A program made the position numbers and the translations under genes. From a virus: a DNA stretch of 27,127 nucleotides. Shown here piece by piece: positions 14,984-23,506 of this stretch. Numbering within the stretch: position 1 is the stretch's first letter; each line of letters starts with the position of its first letter. The stretch spans positions 1 through 27,127 of IMG/VR virus record IMGVR_UViG_3300025168_000534; one strand, 5' to 3'. The notes beneath the pieces were generated by a model. It had not been told where the DNA came from, did no database searches, and worked only from the letters and a program-made list of their open reading frames with translations.

Positions 14984-16999
14984 ATGGCGATAGCTCTAAA
15001 AAATCTCCTCTTACTCGCCGAAGAAAGTAATTCAATCACGGTTAATCACCTTGATGGGACAACTTCTACCCTTCCTTTTGAGCAAAGATCATTTGGATAT
15101 GGTCAAGGAGGAGGAAAAATTGGGTTTGATTCCCAACCCCCATTTATAATCACAGATTTACCCCCAGTAGGTAGTGAATCTACTGGTTATGTTTTAGAAG
15201 ACCCAAGCACCTTAGATGTAGTAGATGATCTTTCAAGTAATTTTGTAAGAGGAGGAGCTGTAACTTTAGGTAAAAGGGCTCTTAAAGACTTAGAAAGATT
15301 TGGTAAAGTTATATTTAGCCCAAGTGGATTAGCCTGGTCGGCTGCCCAATTAGCATTAGCTGCAACAAACCCAAAAGGACCAATACCTGAAGCAGATCCT
15401 GCGGCCGCATCAGATCCTGACAAAGGTGCGTTAATTCAGGGCATACAAGAATTTGGCCAAAAGTTAAAAAATAAATTCCCCCGAAATCAAGTAACCTTAC
15501 CCATCGGTACAGGTTTAACAGTTGGAACTGGTGCGGCTGGAATAAGATTTAGAAAGGACGGCCTTGCAGATCTTACGATAGAATCAGGCCATAATTATGA
15601 TCCTAATAATGGAGGGGCAAAATATGATAAAATTACTGTAAATAATGCTAAAGAAATTAGTGAAAATGCAAAAGAATCTAATAAGAATTTTAATAGATTA
15701 CTTAATATATATGGTAAACACATACTTAGTGATGATTTAGATCCAAGTATAGGAAGTGTTAAGATTGATTCTAAAAAAAGAAAAGATTCATCCAATGCTT
15801 TTTTATTAGAATATGGAGGAGGCGCCCATTCACTTTTTGGTATAGGTAAAACTGCTATAAAAAAATATAAAAGTAATCCCTATGATAAATCTATAGAACC
15901 TACTTCTGGTTATTTACCTGTTTTTAATAGTGGTTTCTTTTCCTTAAGACAAGGCCTAAATACAACAAACCAAATAGTCATAGGTAGCTCTGATTATACT
16001 GATTATAAAACAGTAAAAGGTTTACCACACCAAGTAAAAAGTACAAGAATTAATTTATATAAAATTGGTGATCCTGGAAGAAAAGCCCGCAGTCCTGAAA
16101 GTTTTATTCCTCAAAACCATTCCTCAAAAAATAAACATTCATATGGGGTTTATAACGTACGCACTGTAGACAAAATATCAGCGGCTAATATTTTTAAAAG
16201 ACAAGGAGTAACCGATATAACCGAATTTAAAGACTATATTAAATTTAGAATAGCAGTGGTAGACACAGAAAATCCTACTAATGATAATGTAATTCTATTT
16301 AGAGCCCTCCTAGATAATGTAGCAGATAATTTCTCAGGAGAATGGAATTCTTTTAAATATAATGGTAGAGCTGAAAAGTTTTACACATATGGGGGATTTG
16401 ATCGTTCAATAACTTTTGGATTTAAAATCCATGCTCAAACTAGATGGGAGCAAAAACCCCTATGGAGAAAATTAAATTACTTAGTAGCCCAAACTGCACC
16501 TGAATACAAAAACAGAAGAATGCGAGGAGTATTTTCTCGCTTAACCATTGGTGATTGGATGAATGAAATTCCAGGCTTTTTTACCTCAGTAAATTTAAGC
16601 TGGAATACAGCTTATCCTTGGGAAATTAGACATGATGGTGGAGAAGATGGAGCTGATGCAGATTTAAATGAATACCCACACATTTTAGATGTTTCTTGCA
16701 ATTTCCAACCAGTACACAACTTTGCCCCATCAAACAGCCCAACAACACCATTTTTGCTCCCTGAAATTGGGGTAGAAGGTAATAGAAAATATGCTAGAAA
16801 AGATTCTAATGAGTTTGAAACAAATTTTAACAAAAATGGAGTAGCGGAAAATGCAGTTGCTAGTATAATACCACCACCACCACCGCCACCACCTACTGAT
16901 GATCCTTCACCCGACTCACCACAAAACACTTCAACAGGTGGTTTCTTAACAGAAGAGGATCTTATTAGTAGATTTCTTCCACAAAATCAATTCTTATAA
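14984..16999 (+). CDS. Baseplate / tail-tube-initiator-like protein, 671 aa
   Basis: The N-terminal ~120 residues contain a hydrophobic Ala/Leu stretch (SGLAWSAAQLALAATNPKG). The best-patterned part is about 420-570: FRALLDNVADNFSGEWNSF, GRAEKFYTYGGFDRSITFGF, WRKLNYLVAQTAPEYKNRR, LTIGDWMNEIPGFF and AYPWEIR. This looks like the tube-fold domain of baseplate tube-initiator proteins (T4 gp48/gp54 class). That assignment is inferred from the pattern and from gene order, since T4 has 29-48-54 and this gene lies just after the tape measure. The C-terminus has eight consecutive prolines (about 629-636) and ends in a short acidic-hydrophobic peptide (GFLTEEDLISRFLPQ), perhaps a docking tail. Its stop overlaps the gp53-like start (TAATG). 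Confidence 0.75.
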   Translation: MAIALKNLLLLAEESNSITVNHLDGTTSTLPFEQRSFGYGQGGGKIGFDSQPPFIITDLPPVGSESTGYVLEDPSTLDVVDDLSSNFVRGGAVTLGKRALKDLERFGKVIFSPSGLAWSAAQLALAATNPKGPIPEADPAAASDPDKGALIQGIQEFGQKLKNKFPRNQVTLPIGTGLTVGTGAAGIRFRKDGLADLTIESGHNYDPNNGGAKYDKITVNNAKEISENAKESNKNFNRLLNIYGKHILSDDLDPSIGSVKIDSKKRKDSSNAFLLEYGGGAHSLFGIGKTAIKKYKSNPYDKSIEPTSGYLPVFNSGFFSLRQGLNTTNQIVIGSSDYTDYKTVKGLPHQVKSTRINLYKIGDPGRKARSPESFIPQNHSSKNKHSYGVYNVRTVDKISAANIFKRQGVTDITEFKDYIKFRIAVVDTENPTNDNVILFRALLDNVADNFSGEWNSFKYNGRAEKFYTYGGFDRSITFGFKIHAQTRWEQKPLWRKLNYLVAQTAPEYKNRRMRGVFSRLTIGDWMNEIPGFFTSVNLSWNTAYPWEIRHDGGEDGADADLNEYPHILDVSCNFQPVHNFAPSNSPTTPFLLPEIGVEGNRKYARKDSNEFETNFNKNGVAENAVASIIPPPPPPPPTDDPSPDSPQNTSTGGFLTEEDLISRFLPQNQFL

Positions 17000-17310
17000 T
17001 GAAACGATTTAGAGACATAAAAAGATTAAGAAATAGAAATAGGAATAGATACTACATTAATACTATTCTACCAGAAATTCCTCTAAGCCAAGATGATGTT
17101 TACATTATAACTCAAGATGGGGATAGATTAGATAATCTAAGTTATGAATTTTACAATAACGTACAATTTTGGTGGGTAATATTAGCGGCTAACCCTAATA
17201 AATTGCGAAAAGATAGTTATCATGTAGCCTTAGGTGAGCAAATTAGAATACCATCAGATCCTATTAGGTACATAAATGAATTTATAGATTTTAATAATAA
17301 CAATAGATGA
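16999..17310 (+). CDS. 53: Baseplate wedge protein with LysM-like domain (T4 gp53-like)
   Basis: 103 aa. A basic N-terminus (MKRFRDIKRLRNRNRNRYY) leads into INTILPEIPLSQDDVYII and then the LysM-like core DGDRLDNLSYEFYNNVQFWW, VILAANPNKL and a closing GEQIRIPSDP. The TxxGDxLxxLAxxFYxD..WWxIAxAN..L..G..IxIP pattern is shared by gp53 baseplate wedges and tail protein X. T4 gp53 is longer (196 aa), so this is a short form with the LysM core only. It starts in the last base of the preceding stop and overlaps the next gene by ATGA, so the three are almost certainly co-translated. Confidence 0.8.
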   Translation: MKRFRDIKRLRNRNRNRYYINTILPEIPLSQDDVYIITQDGDRLDNLSYEFYNNVQFWWVILAANPNKLRKDSYHVALGEQIRIPSDPIRYINEFIDFNNNNR

Positions 17311-20300
17311 GTATTTTTAAAGATACTTTTAGGAAATATGTCAGAAACCAAATATCACTTAGAGAAGAATTAATTGATATAGGAAATACTGATGATAATG
17401 GTGTAAGATCATCTAGGTTAAAATCAAAAGAGGTTAAACTCCAGGATGGCACAAACGCTACAATAGATCCAGGAGCGTTTTTTTCATACTCTTTAAACAA
17501 ACAATGTGCTATAAGAATGACATCTTTAGTAGATTATGTAGAAGATGTAAATTTAGATATAGGTAATTTAGGAGAACAAAGTTTTCAACGATTAAAAGGA
17601 GCATCATTATCACAAAATTTTATATTACAAGGAGGCATTTTAAGCGACTTTGCAAGAAATACCGACCGGAAGACAACAGATAAAGATGGAAACCCTCTAA
17701 CAGAAAGGAAAGTAAGAAAAATTGATCAAGTGAGGCAATCATTCCGCCGACCTGGATTAAAAACAAATTTAGGATATGGTGATTTTGCTATAGGATCAGA
17801 TGCAACTAGTGATGGTTATGGAATAGTACCTATGCCCGGTATTACTGATGCTAATATTAGAACTAAAAGTGCTTATGGTTCTTTAAGAGAGGCAAAAGTA
17901 ACTTTTGAAGTCCATAACCAAAGACAACTTGAGATAATGGAAATGCTTTATATGAGACCTGGTTATATGGTTTTATTAGAGTGGGGTTGGTGTCCCTATA
18001 TAAAAAGTAGCGGTAATAGAGAGGAAAGAGGTAAAATAGTAAATGAATTAAGATTAATTGAAGATGAAACTAATAATAAAATTTACACTAATGATATTAC
18101 CCAACAAACTGTATTTAATGCAATTAATAAACTAAAAGAATCCCAGGATGGAAATTATGATGGTTTATTAGCTATTGTAAAAAACTTCGGTTTTCAAGCT
18201 AGAGATGATGGGGGTTTTAATTGCTTTACCGAATTAATTTCTATAGGAGAAGTAATGGAAAGCCTCAAAATCCCTAATGTATCTGTTTTTAAATCAGGAA
18301 TAGGAGGAACCCTCCAATCAGAAATAAATGAAGAAGAAAACAAAAGTTTTGAGATAAATAGTAAATACGAAAATATCACATACCACCACCGTGGTGGGTC
18401 TACTAAAACAATAAAAGACAGAGACCACCAAATCAATCTTACAGACTTCCAAAACGCATTATCAGCAGGAATATTCCCTAATAGTAATGGACTTTTAGGT
18501 ATGATTCAATCCTTAAATAATTATGTTACCTTTAATGCTAGGGTATTAAATGGTACTAACTCCCAAAGAGCTAGAGAAATATCAGACGATGATAGTCTAA
18601 TCAGTCAAAAGTTAGATAATGTAATGCCCGAATTAAATGATGAAGTAAGGGATAAGGATAATTTTAAAACCGACTACTTTGAAAATTTTGATAGATCAGC
18701 TACATCTGCCGGATATGGAACGGAAATAAAAAAAGGTGATGGCGGGGAAGCTACTACTGAAAGAGATAGAAGAAAATATTTATTAGATTTATTAAGATTT
18801 CAATCTGCTAATATAGATATATTCATTAAAAAAGTTCTAAAAGTTGATGATGAAACTTTAAAAGATTATATTATTTTTAGAGGCCACAAAGGAAAAGAAG
18901 GCTTTAAGATAGTAAATGAAGTCCAACAATCCTATATTAGATGGGATGCTCTTTCAATTTTATTTAATGAATCCTTAATCCCTAAAGATGCAAAAGCTTC
19001 AACACCTTTCTCTATTATAACTGATAGAATTTACTATAAAAGTAAAGATGAAAAGAGATTTGATCCTTTATTATTTTGTGGTATTACTGCTTATGATAAA
19101 ATCCAATCAAATGAAATATTTGATTTTTCTTGTGATGCTAATGTTTGTATATTACCTAACCAATTTGCATCAACAACCACAGCAGATAATGATGTAGTAG
19201 ATTTTAAACAAATAGAGAAAACCTTAGGATATATTCCTAACCTTGAAAAAATCCCTTTTGATTATGTAACTGCTAAATATGAAATAAATAAATCTATTAA
19301 TTATAAGGGAAATCCTTATAGTACTAATGATGATTTCAAACTTACTGAAACTGATAAATTTCGCAGAATAGGTAATATATTCTTAAATATAGATATGTTA
19401 TTAAATATCGCAGAAAAAAATGCCGATAATGATGATTATACTATAGGTAATTTTATTAATGATGTCTGGGGAGAAGTAAATAAAGTATGTCCAAACCACA
19501 ATTTTGTTTTAACAGATGACAAAGAATCTAACTTAGGTTTTATTATTGATTTACCTGTAGATAACACAGAATTACCTTTAGATGATTTACATGAATTTAT
19601 ACCCTACAGTAATAAAAATATTTTAAGAAATTTTGAATACACTAGTAATGTTCCTAGTGCTATGACTTCAACTGTTGCAATACAAGCTCAAGATCCTAGA
19701 AATATACAAGACATAGATGGTGTTACCTTTGCAGCTTTTAATAGAGCTATAAAAAATAGAATCTTAAGCACTGATATAACATCAAATTTTGAAAAAACCA
19801 TAAACAATTTAGGAAGTCAAAAAAGCAGCTTTGTATATGAACAGAATAAGCTAAAAAATAGATTAATTATTTATTTAGATAAATTTTTTCTTAACCTTAA
19901 AGCTATAGCTAATGAGCAATCTACTGTGGGGGATGGAAATATTATGGGAACTTTAAAATCTTACCAAAAAAATTCAGCTTATTTCTCTACCGCTTACTCC
20001 CAAACCTCAACATTTAATTCAGTTATCCCTCTAGAATTTTCTGCTACAATGGATGGAATTTCTGGCATAGTAATTGGAAATATATTTAAAATCCAAAAGG
20101 ATCGATTACCAAAAGCATATGCTAAAACTGACATTGGTTTTATAGTATTTAATGAAGAACAAAAAATAACAGCAGGTGGAGATTGGACTACGGATATTAG
20201 TGGAAAAATGATTATTTTACCCCCTAAAGATAAAAAACCACAAATATTAGGAATAAGCACTGAAATCCCTGTTGCTGAAGACTTAAAGGACTATAATGAA

Positions 20301-21338
20301 TCTACAAAAACTGTAGTTGATGAAACTGAAATAACAGCTGCTCAAAGTAAAAATGGTGGAACTGCCGTTCTTATAGAAGGGGATGAAGTATTCCTTAAGC
20401 AAGTAGATCTTGAAGGTTTAGGATTTCGGAGCAGTTATTTTAATATTCGTGAAAATGAAATACCACAAAAATTTGGGTTTTCAGTTGTTAGATCCACTCC
20501 TAGTATATTTGAAAAAGGCAACATAATAAATGAAACTGATGACACTGCTATAGGATTGTTTAATTCTTGGGAAGTAGGAAATAAAGGCGAATTTGGCATT
20601 AAAGGAGTAAATAATTTCACAGATGGAACTCCTGGCGCTGCTACTGTGGTATTAGGTAAGATCGAGGAAGTAAAAAGAATACCTTTTGATAATAATCAAG
20701 TTAAAATTTATAAATCGGCATTATCTTCTTATATAAAAGAAGAAGACTTAAACCACCCAGAAATGAAGGGAGGCAACAAAACAATTCTTTTTTCTTATGC
20801 AGATATTGTAACTGAGGAAGATGGAGAAAAATATTATATAATAGAAGGTGGATTACCAACTATTGATGTAGTAGAAGAAAGAGCAGCAGTAGGCACTCTG
20901 GGCCAGCCAGGATATGTAGCACCCCAAAATATAATAAAATCAAAATATATTGATATAAGCACTAGACCAGGTAATGGAGAATTTTTAGGAGGCCAGGCTC
21001 CTGATGGTAAACCAGTTCTTAATTCAGCAGAAATTAATAAAGATAAAAATCCAAAACAACTGAGAAATGCTTTGGAAAAACCAAGAAGAGTAAGGGTAAC
21101 AGACACTGTAAATGACAAAGACATATGGTTTAAAATTAATTTTTACCCTTCTGTAGATGAATTATTTCTTAATAAGTGGTCTATAAAGGGGGGCTACGTT
21201 AGAGATTATGGAGCTGATGATTCCTTCTCATCATCTACTAAATTATCTGAATACTCAGCTACTAATGACTGTTGGATGAGAGATGATACATTAGCAGCTA
21301 CCAAAGACTTAGCAACATATGCTTCAAACATTATTTAA
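17307..21338 (+). CDS. Very large baseplate (hub-like) structural protein, 1343 aa
   Basis: The largest protein in the window, begun in an ATGA overlap with the gp53-like gene. Residues about 193-230 read GSLREAKVTFEVHNQRQLE, then YMRPGYMVLLEWGW. Near 907-965 there is a conserved-looking block: DGISGIVIGNIFKIQKDRLP, then GFIVFNEEQKITAGGDWTTD and ISGKMIILPP. Its pattern (signal of an interface beta domain, W-T-x-I-xG-x-M) resembles hub proteins that sit on the tube axis, so a gp27- or gpD-like hub domain is possible. The intervening 300-900 region is charged and Asn/Asp-rich with no motif I know. No lysozyme or peptidase active site was seen. Baseplate role is well supported by position; hub role is a guess. 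Confidence 0.7.
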   Translation: MSIFKDTFRKYVRNQISLREELIDIGNTDDNGVRSSRLKSKEVKLQDGTNATIDPGAFFSYSLNKQCAIRMTSLVDYVEDVNLDIGNLGEQSFQRLKGASLSQNFILQGGILSDFARNTDRKTTDKDGNPLTERKVRKIDQVRQSFRRPGLKTNLGYGDFAIGSDATSDGYGIVPMPGITDANIRTKSAYGSLREAKVTFEVHNQRQLEIMEMLYMRPGYMVLLEWGWCPYIKSSGNREERGKIVNELRLIEDETNNKIYTNDITQQTVFNAINKLKESQDGNYDGLLAIVKNFGFQARDDGGFNCFTELISIGEVMESLKIPNVSVFKSGIGGTLQSEINEEENKSFEINSKYENITYHHRGGSTKTIKDRDHQINLTDFQNALSAGIFPNSNGLLGMIQSLNNYVTFNARVLNGTNSQRAREISDDDSLISQKLDNVMPELNDEVRDKDNFKTDYFENFDRSATSAGYGTEIKKGDGGEATTERDRRKYLLDLLRFQSANIDIFIKKVLKVDDETLKDYIIFRGHKGKEGFKIVNEVQQSYIRWDALSILFNESLIPKDAKASTPFSIITDRIYYKSKDEKRFDPLLFCGITAYDKIQSNEIFDFSCDANVCILPNQFASTTTADNDVVDFKQIEKTLGYIPNLEKIPFDYVTAKYEINKSINYKGNPYSTNDDFKLTETDKFRRIGNIFLNIDMLLNIAEKNADNDDYTIGNFINDVWGEVNKVCPNHNFVLTDDKESNLGFIIDLPVDNTELPLDDLHEFIPYSNKNILRNFEYTSNVPSAMTSTVAIQAQDPRNIQDIDGVTFAAFNRAIKNRILSTDITSNFEKTINNLGSQKSSFVYEQNKLKNRLIIYLDKFFLNLKAIANEQSTVGDGNIMGTLKSYQKNSAYFSTAYSQTSTFNSVIPLEFSATMDGISGIVIGNIFKIQKDRLPKAYAKTDIGFIVFNEEQKITAGGDWTTDISGKMIILPPKDKKPQILGISTEIPVAEDLKDYNESTKTVVDETEITAAQSKNGGTAVLIEGDEVFLKQVDLEGLGFRSSYFNIRENEIPQKFGFSVVRSTPSIFEKGNIINETDDTAIGLFNSWEVGNKGEFGIKGVNNFTDGTPGAATVVLGKIEEVKRIPFDNNQVKIYKSALSSYIKEEDLNHPEMKGGNKTILFSYADIVTEEDGEKYYIIEGGLPTIDVVEERAAVGTLGQPGYVAPQNIIKSKYIDISTRPGNGEFLGGQAPDGKPVLNSAEINKDKNPKQLRNALEKPRRVRVTDTVNDKDIWFKINFYPSVDELFLNKWSIKGGYVRDYGADDSFSSSTKLSEYSATNDCWMRDDTLAATKDLATYASNII

Positions 21339-22126
21339 TGGCATACTTACCTAAAAATAAATACCAAGTACTTTATACTAATGGGGGTGAATATAAATTC
21401 CCAAACTCCCAAACTCCCTATATAGGAAATTATCTTAAATTATATAATGGTGAGATCTTTGCGGGGGATAGTATTTCATCACCACAAGGAAAATTAATTC
21501 CAATTACCTCCCTTCCCTCAAGAAATGTCCAAATTGACTCAATTAATAATAGAGTGTACTCTGTTTTAAAACCAAATCTTACAAAAGAGCAGGATGAATA
21601 TATTCCAATTATTGGCAGCACACCCTACCCTACTGAGGTAGATTATAAAAAAGGCTTCTTTATACGGTTTTTCTCAGTAAGACTTAATACTAAAAGCTAT
21701 CAAGAAATAGATAAAAATACTTTTTTAAACTTTTATAAAAGAAAATACAATAGAAAATTATATAAAGTTTTTCAATTAAAATGGTATTTAGGCGAAGATA
21801 GTGAAGTAAAAAATCAAAATTCTTTAAGGATTTATGAATCTAAATTACATGGAATATCAAATATGTTTCCTAATAACACCCAATATAGAAGAAATAACCC
21901 TACAAACTCTGAAATATTAGAAAGTTTAATAGCAAATCAGGGAGAATTATTTTATTTAGATGGAAGCCCATATCCTAAGGGAGCTTTATACCATATCCAC
22001 CCAATTAAAGGACCAATGGAGGGAGCTATCCACATCCCTGAAGTTCACGCATCTCTATCATACTCTTCAGTCCCAGGATTCCCGTCAGATGATACATCTT
22101 CTTCTGACGGGGGAAGTGGCTATTAA
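21338..22126 (+). CDS. Hypothetical baseplate-associated protein, 262 aa
   Basis: Linked to the large baseplate gene by a TAATG overlap and last in the structural run. It is Tyr/Asn/Lys-rich. Features include YLPKNKYQVLYTNGGEYKFP at the start, a central basic stretch (NFYKRKYNRKLYKVFQLKWY), and near residues 205-240 a histidine-rich motif, GSPYPKGALYHIHPIKGPME followed by GAIHIPEVHASLSY. The HIHP and HIPEVH histidines could bind a metal, as in spike tips of some contractile systems, but this is speculation. The end is Ser/Asp/Gly-rich (DDTSSSDGGSGY) and its codons form a 9-bp hairpin. I do not recognise a family. Confidence 0.7.
   Translation: MAYLPKNKYQVLYTNGGEYKFPNSQTPYIGNYLKLYNGEIFAGDSISSPQGKLIPITSLPSRNVQIDSINNRVYSVLKPNLTKEQDEYIPIIGSTPYPTEVDYKKGFFIRFFSVRLNTKSYQEIDKNTFLNFYKRKYNRKLYKVFQLKWYLGEDSEVKNQNSLRIYESKLHGISNMFPNNTQYRRNNPTNSEILESLIANQGELFYLDGSPYPKGALYHIHPIKGPMEGAIHIPEVHASLSYSSVPGFPSDDTSSSDGGSGY
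22079..22113 (+). terminator. Hairpin at end of structural module (possible terminator, no T run)
   Basis: CCCGTCAGA (22081-22089) pairs perfectly with TCTGACGGG (22103-22111), with two more T-G wobbles outside. The loop is 13 nt. It lies in the last codons of the 262-aa gene. No T run follows at once, so it may be a weak terminator, an RNA processing site or a 3' end stabiliser. Confidence 0.35.
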
Positions 22127-22138
22127 TAAATTATTTTG

Positions 22139-22146
22139 TATATTTG
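22139..22146 (+). promoter_or_regulatory. Bacteroidetes-type -7 element before polymerase gene
   Basis: TATATTTG matches TAnnTTTG exactly and ends 4 nt before the ATG at 22151. A start point 4-6 nt downstream would give a leaderless mRNA. No TTG is seen at the usual -33 distance. Confidence 0.45.
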
Positions 22147-22150
22147 AGGT

Positions 22151-23476
22151 ATGTACTACCTCATAGAAACTAAAGATCAATTAAATCGTTTTTTTAAAGA
22201 TGAAGGCAATGAATGTTACCTTCAATTTATTACAAATAATGATGAGGTACACCCCAAATTACAATCTCTATGTGCTTTATACATTTACTCATTTAGTAAA
22301 GAAAAGGGATTTATTATTAATTTAAATCATCCTGAGGCATTTGAATTAGACTTACCCCTAAATCATTTGCAATTTTACACAAACATATTTGTGAAAGAAA
22401 AAACCAAAGCTTTACTACACCTTCCCCAACTTTCTTATACGGATATACAATCTATATTCTACTTACTAAAAAATGAGCCTTTAGATCCGCTACCAAAAAC
22501 AGCAGCCCACACGTTTTATGAGCGCAAATTTGGCGCAAACAACGTGAATAAAATAATTCCAATTACAAAACACTACGAGGCGTTAACCCAGGAATTTAAT
22601 GCGTTAAATCCATATATTACTAATTACAAGAGTGAAGCTTCAAATAAATGGTATAATGAAATACTTACACCAACTTTAGCTAAAATGGTAAGTGAGGGCT
22701 TTAAAATTAATGGTGACTTTCAAAAACACTTCGACATTAAGGAAAAGTTTAGTATTAAAGACGATAAAATATATGGTTGGTATAATTTTTGCACAACAAC
22801 CGGTCGTCCCACTAATAACTTCAATAAAATAAACTTCTCAGCCTTAAAACACGACAGTGGAGAAAGAGATGCTTTTGAAGCAAATAACGATGTATTGGTT
22901 GAAATGGATTATGAGGGCTACCACCCACGAATTATAGCTTACTTAATAGGACACTACATAGATAATAAAGAATCTGTACATACTCAACTAGCAAAAATGT
23001 ACTTTGAAACTGAGGAGGTAGATAAGGAAATGTATAAAAAAAGTAAAGAGCTAACCTTCCAACAAATGTATGGGGGTATATCTAAAAAATATCTTAAACA
23101 TGAGTACTTTAATAAAACCCAAAAATTTATCGATGCCTTGTGGGGGGAATTTAATGAAAAAGGATTCGTTAAAACTCCAATTTCAAGGCGTAGGCTTTTA
23201 AAAGGCAATTATAAAAACATAACACCACAAAAGTTGTTTAATTACTACATACAAGCATTTGAAACTGAGTATAATATTACTTTACTATCGCGAATATTTG
23301 AATTTTTAAAGGATAAAAAAACTAAGATGGTGTTATATGTGTATGACTCCATGCTATTTGACTTTTCGTTAGAGGATGGTAAAGAAACTCTTCAATCTTT
23401 AAAAAATTTAATTTCATCTGACTTTCCTATAAAATTAAAGAAAGGAAATATATACTCTTCTCTTGAGGCCCTTTGA
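22151..23476 (+). CDS. Compact family-A DNA polymerase-like protein, 441 aa
   Basis: Likely the replicative or repair polymerase. PolA landmarks in order: TTTGRP (residues 215-220, Arg219 as in TGRLS), motif A VEMDYEGYHPR (catalytic Asp253), motif B KKSKELTFQQMYGG (Lys299, Phe303, Tyr307-Gly308 align with E. coli Pol I Lys758, Phe762, Tyr766) and motif C YVYDSMLFDF (catalytic Asp399). Odd features: His258 stands where Glu710 (sugar steric gate) is expected, Tyr295 replaces Arg754, and motif C reads YDS instead of HDE. The N-terminal 160 residues may be a relic 3'-5' exonuclease domain, but no DxE motif is visible. At 441 aa it is much shorter than usual phage PolA proteins. It heads the replication block right after tail genes. 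Activity is likely from the two aspartates but unproven. Confidence 0.85.
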   Translation: MYYLIETKDQLNRFFKDEGNECYLQFITNNDEVHPKLQSLCALYIYSFSKEKGFIINLNHPEAFELDLPLNHLQFYTNIFVKEKTKALLHLPQLSYTDIQSIFYLLKNEPLDPLPKTAAHTFYERKFGANNVNKIIPITKHYEALTQEFNALNPYITNYKSEASNKWYNEILTPTLAKMVSEGFKINGDFQKHFDIKEKFSIKDDKIYGWYNFCTTTGRPTNNFNKINFSALKHDSGERDAFEANNDVLVEMDYEGYHPRIIAYLIGHYIDNKESVHTQLAKMYFETEEVDKEMYKKSKELTFQQMYGGISKKYLKHEYFNKTQKFIDALWGEFNEKGFVKTPISRRRLLKGNYKNITPQKLFNYYIQAFETEYNITLLSRIFEFLKDKKTKMVLYVYDSMLFDFSLEDGKETLQSLKNLISSDFPIKLKKGNIYSSLEAL

Positions 23477-23484
23477 TATTTATG
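23476..23484 (+). promoter_or_regulatory. ATATTTATG promoter-like motif
   Basis: GATATTTATG overlaps the polymerase stop codon and ends 22 nt before the ATG at 23507. The expected start point falls in or next to the inverted repeat that follows. Confidence 0.4.
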
Positions 23485-23506
23485 TGTGAACAATACAATT
23501 CACACA
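23483..23506 (+). promoter_or_regulatory. 8-bp perfect inverted repeat before ATG 23507
   Basis: TGTGTGAA (23483-23490) and TTCACACA (23499-23506) are separated by 8 nt and end directly against the ATG. It may be an operator at the transcription start or an RNA hairpin controlling the start codon. Confidence 0.5.

Noticed and set aside
18383-18397. CCACCA/TGGTGG hairpin in the large baseplate gene
   Set aside because: Six base pairs only, inside a long coding region, with no T run or start codon near it.
21960-22166. 68-aa + strand frame across the structural/replication boundary
   Set aside because: Overlaps the well-supported 262-aa gene and the promoter-like region, with no leader or recognisable pattern.
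22151-23476. Reverse transcriptase reading of the polymerase gene (YVYDS taken as a YxDD box)
   Set aside because: TGR, motif A with DYxGYHPR and the K-x3-F-x3-YG helix place it in PolA, not reverse transcriptases.
23486-23506. GTG start for the 130-aa gene
   Set aside because: It lies in the inverted repeat and right at the -7-like motif; ATG 23507 is better placed.
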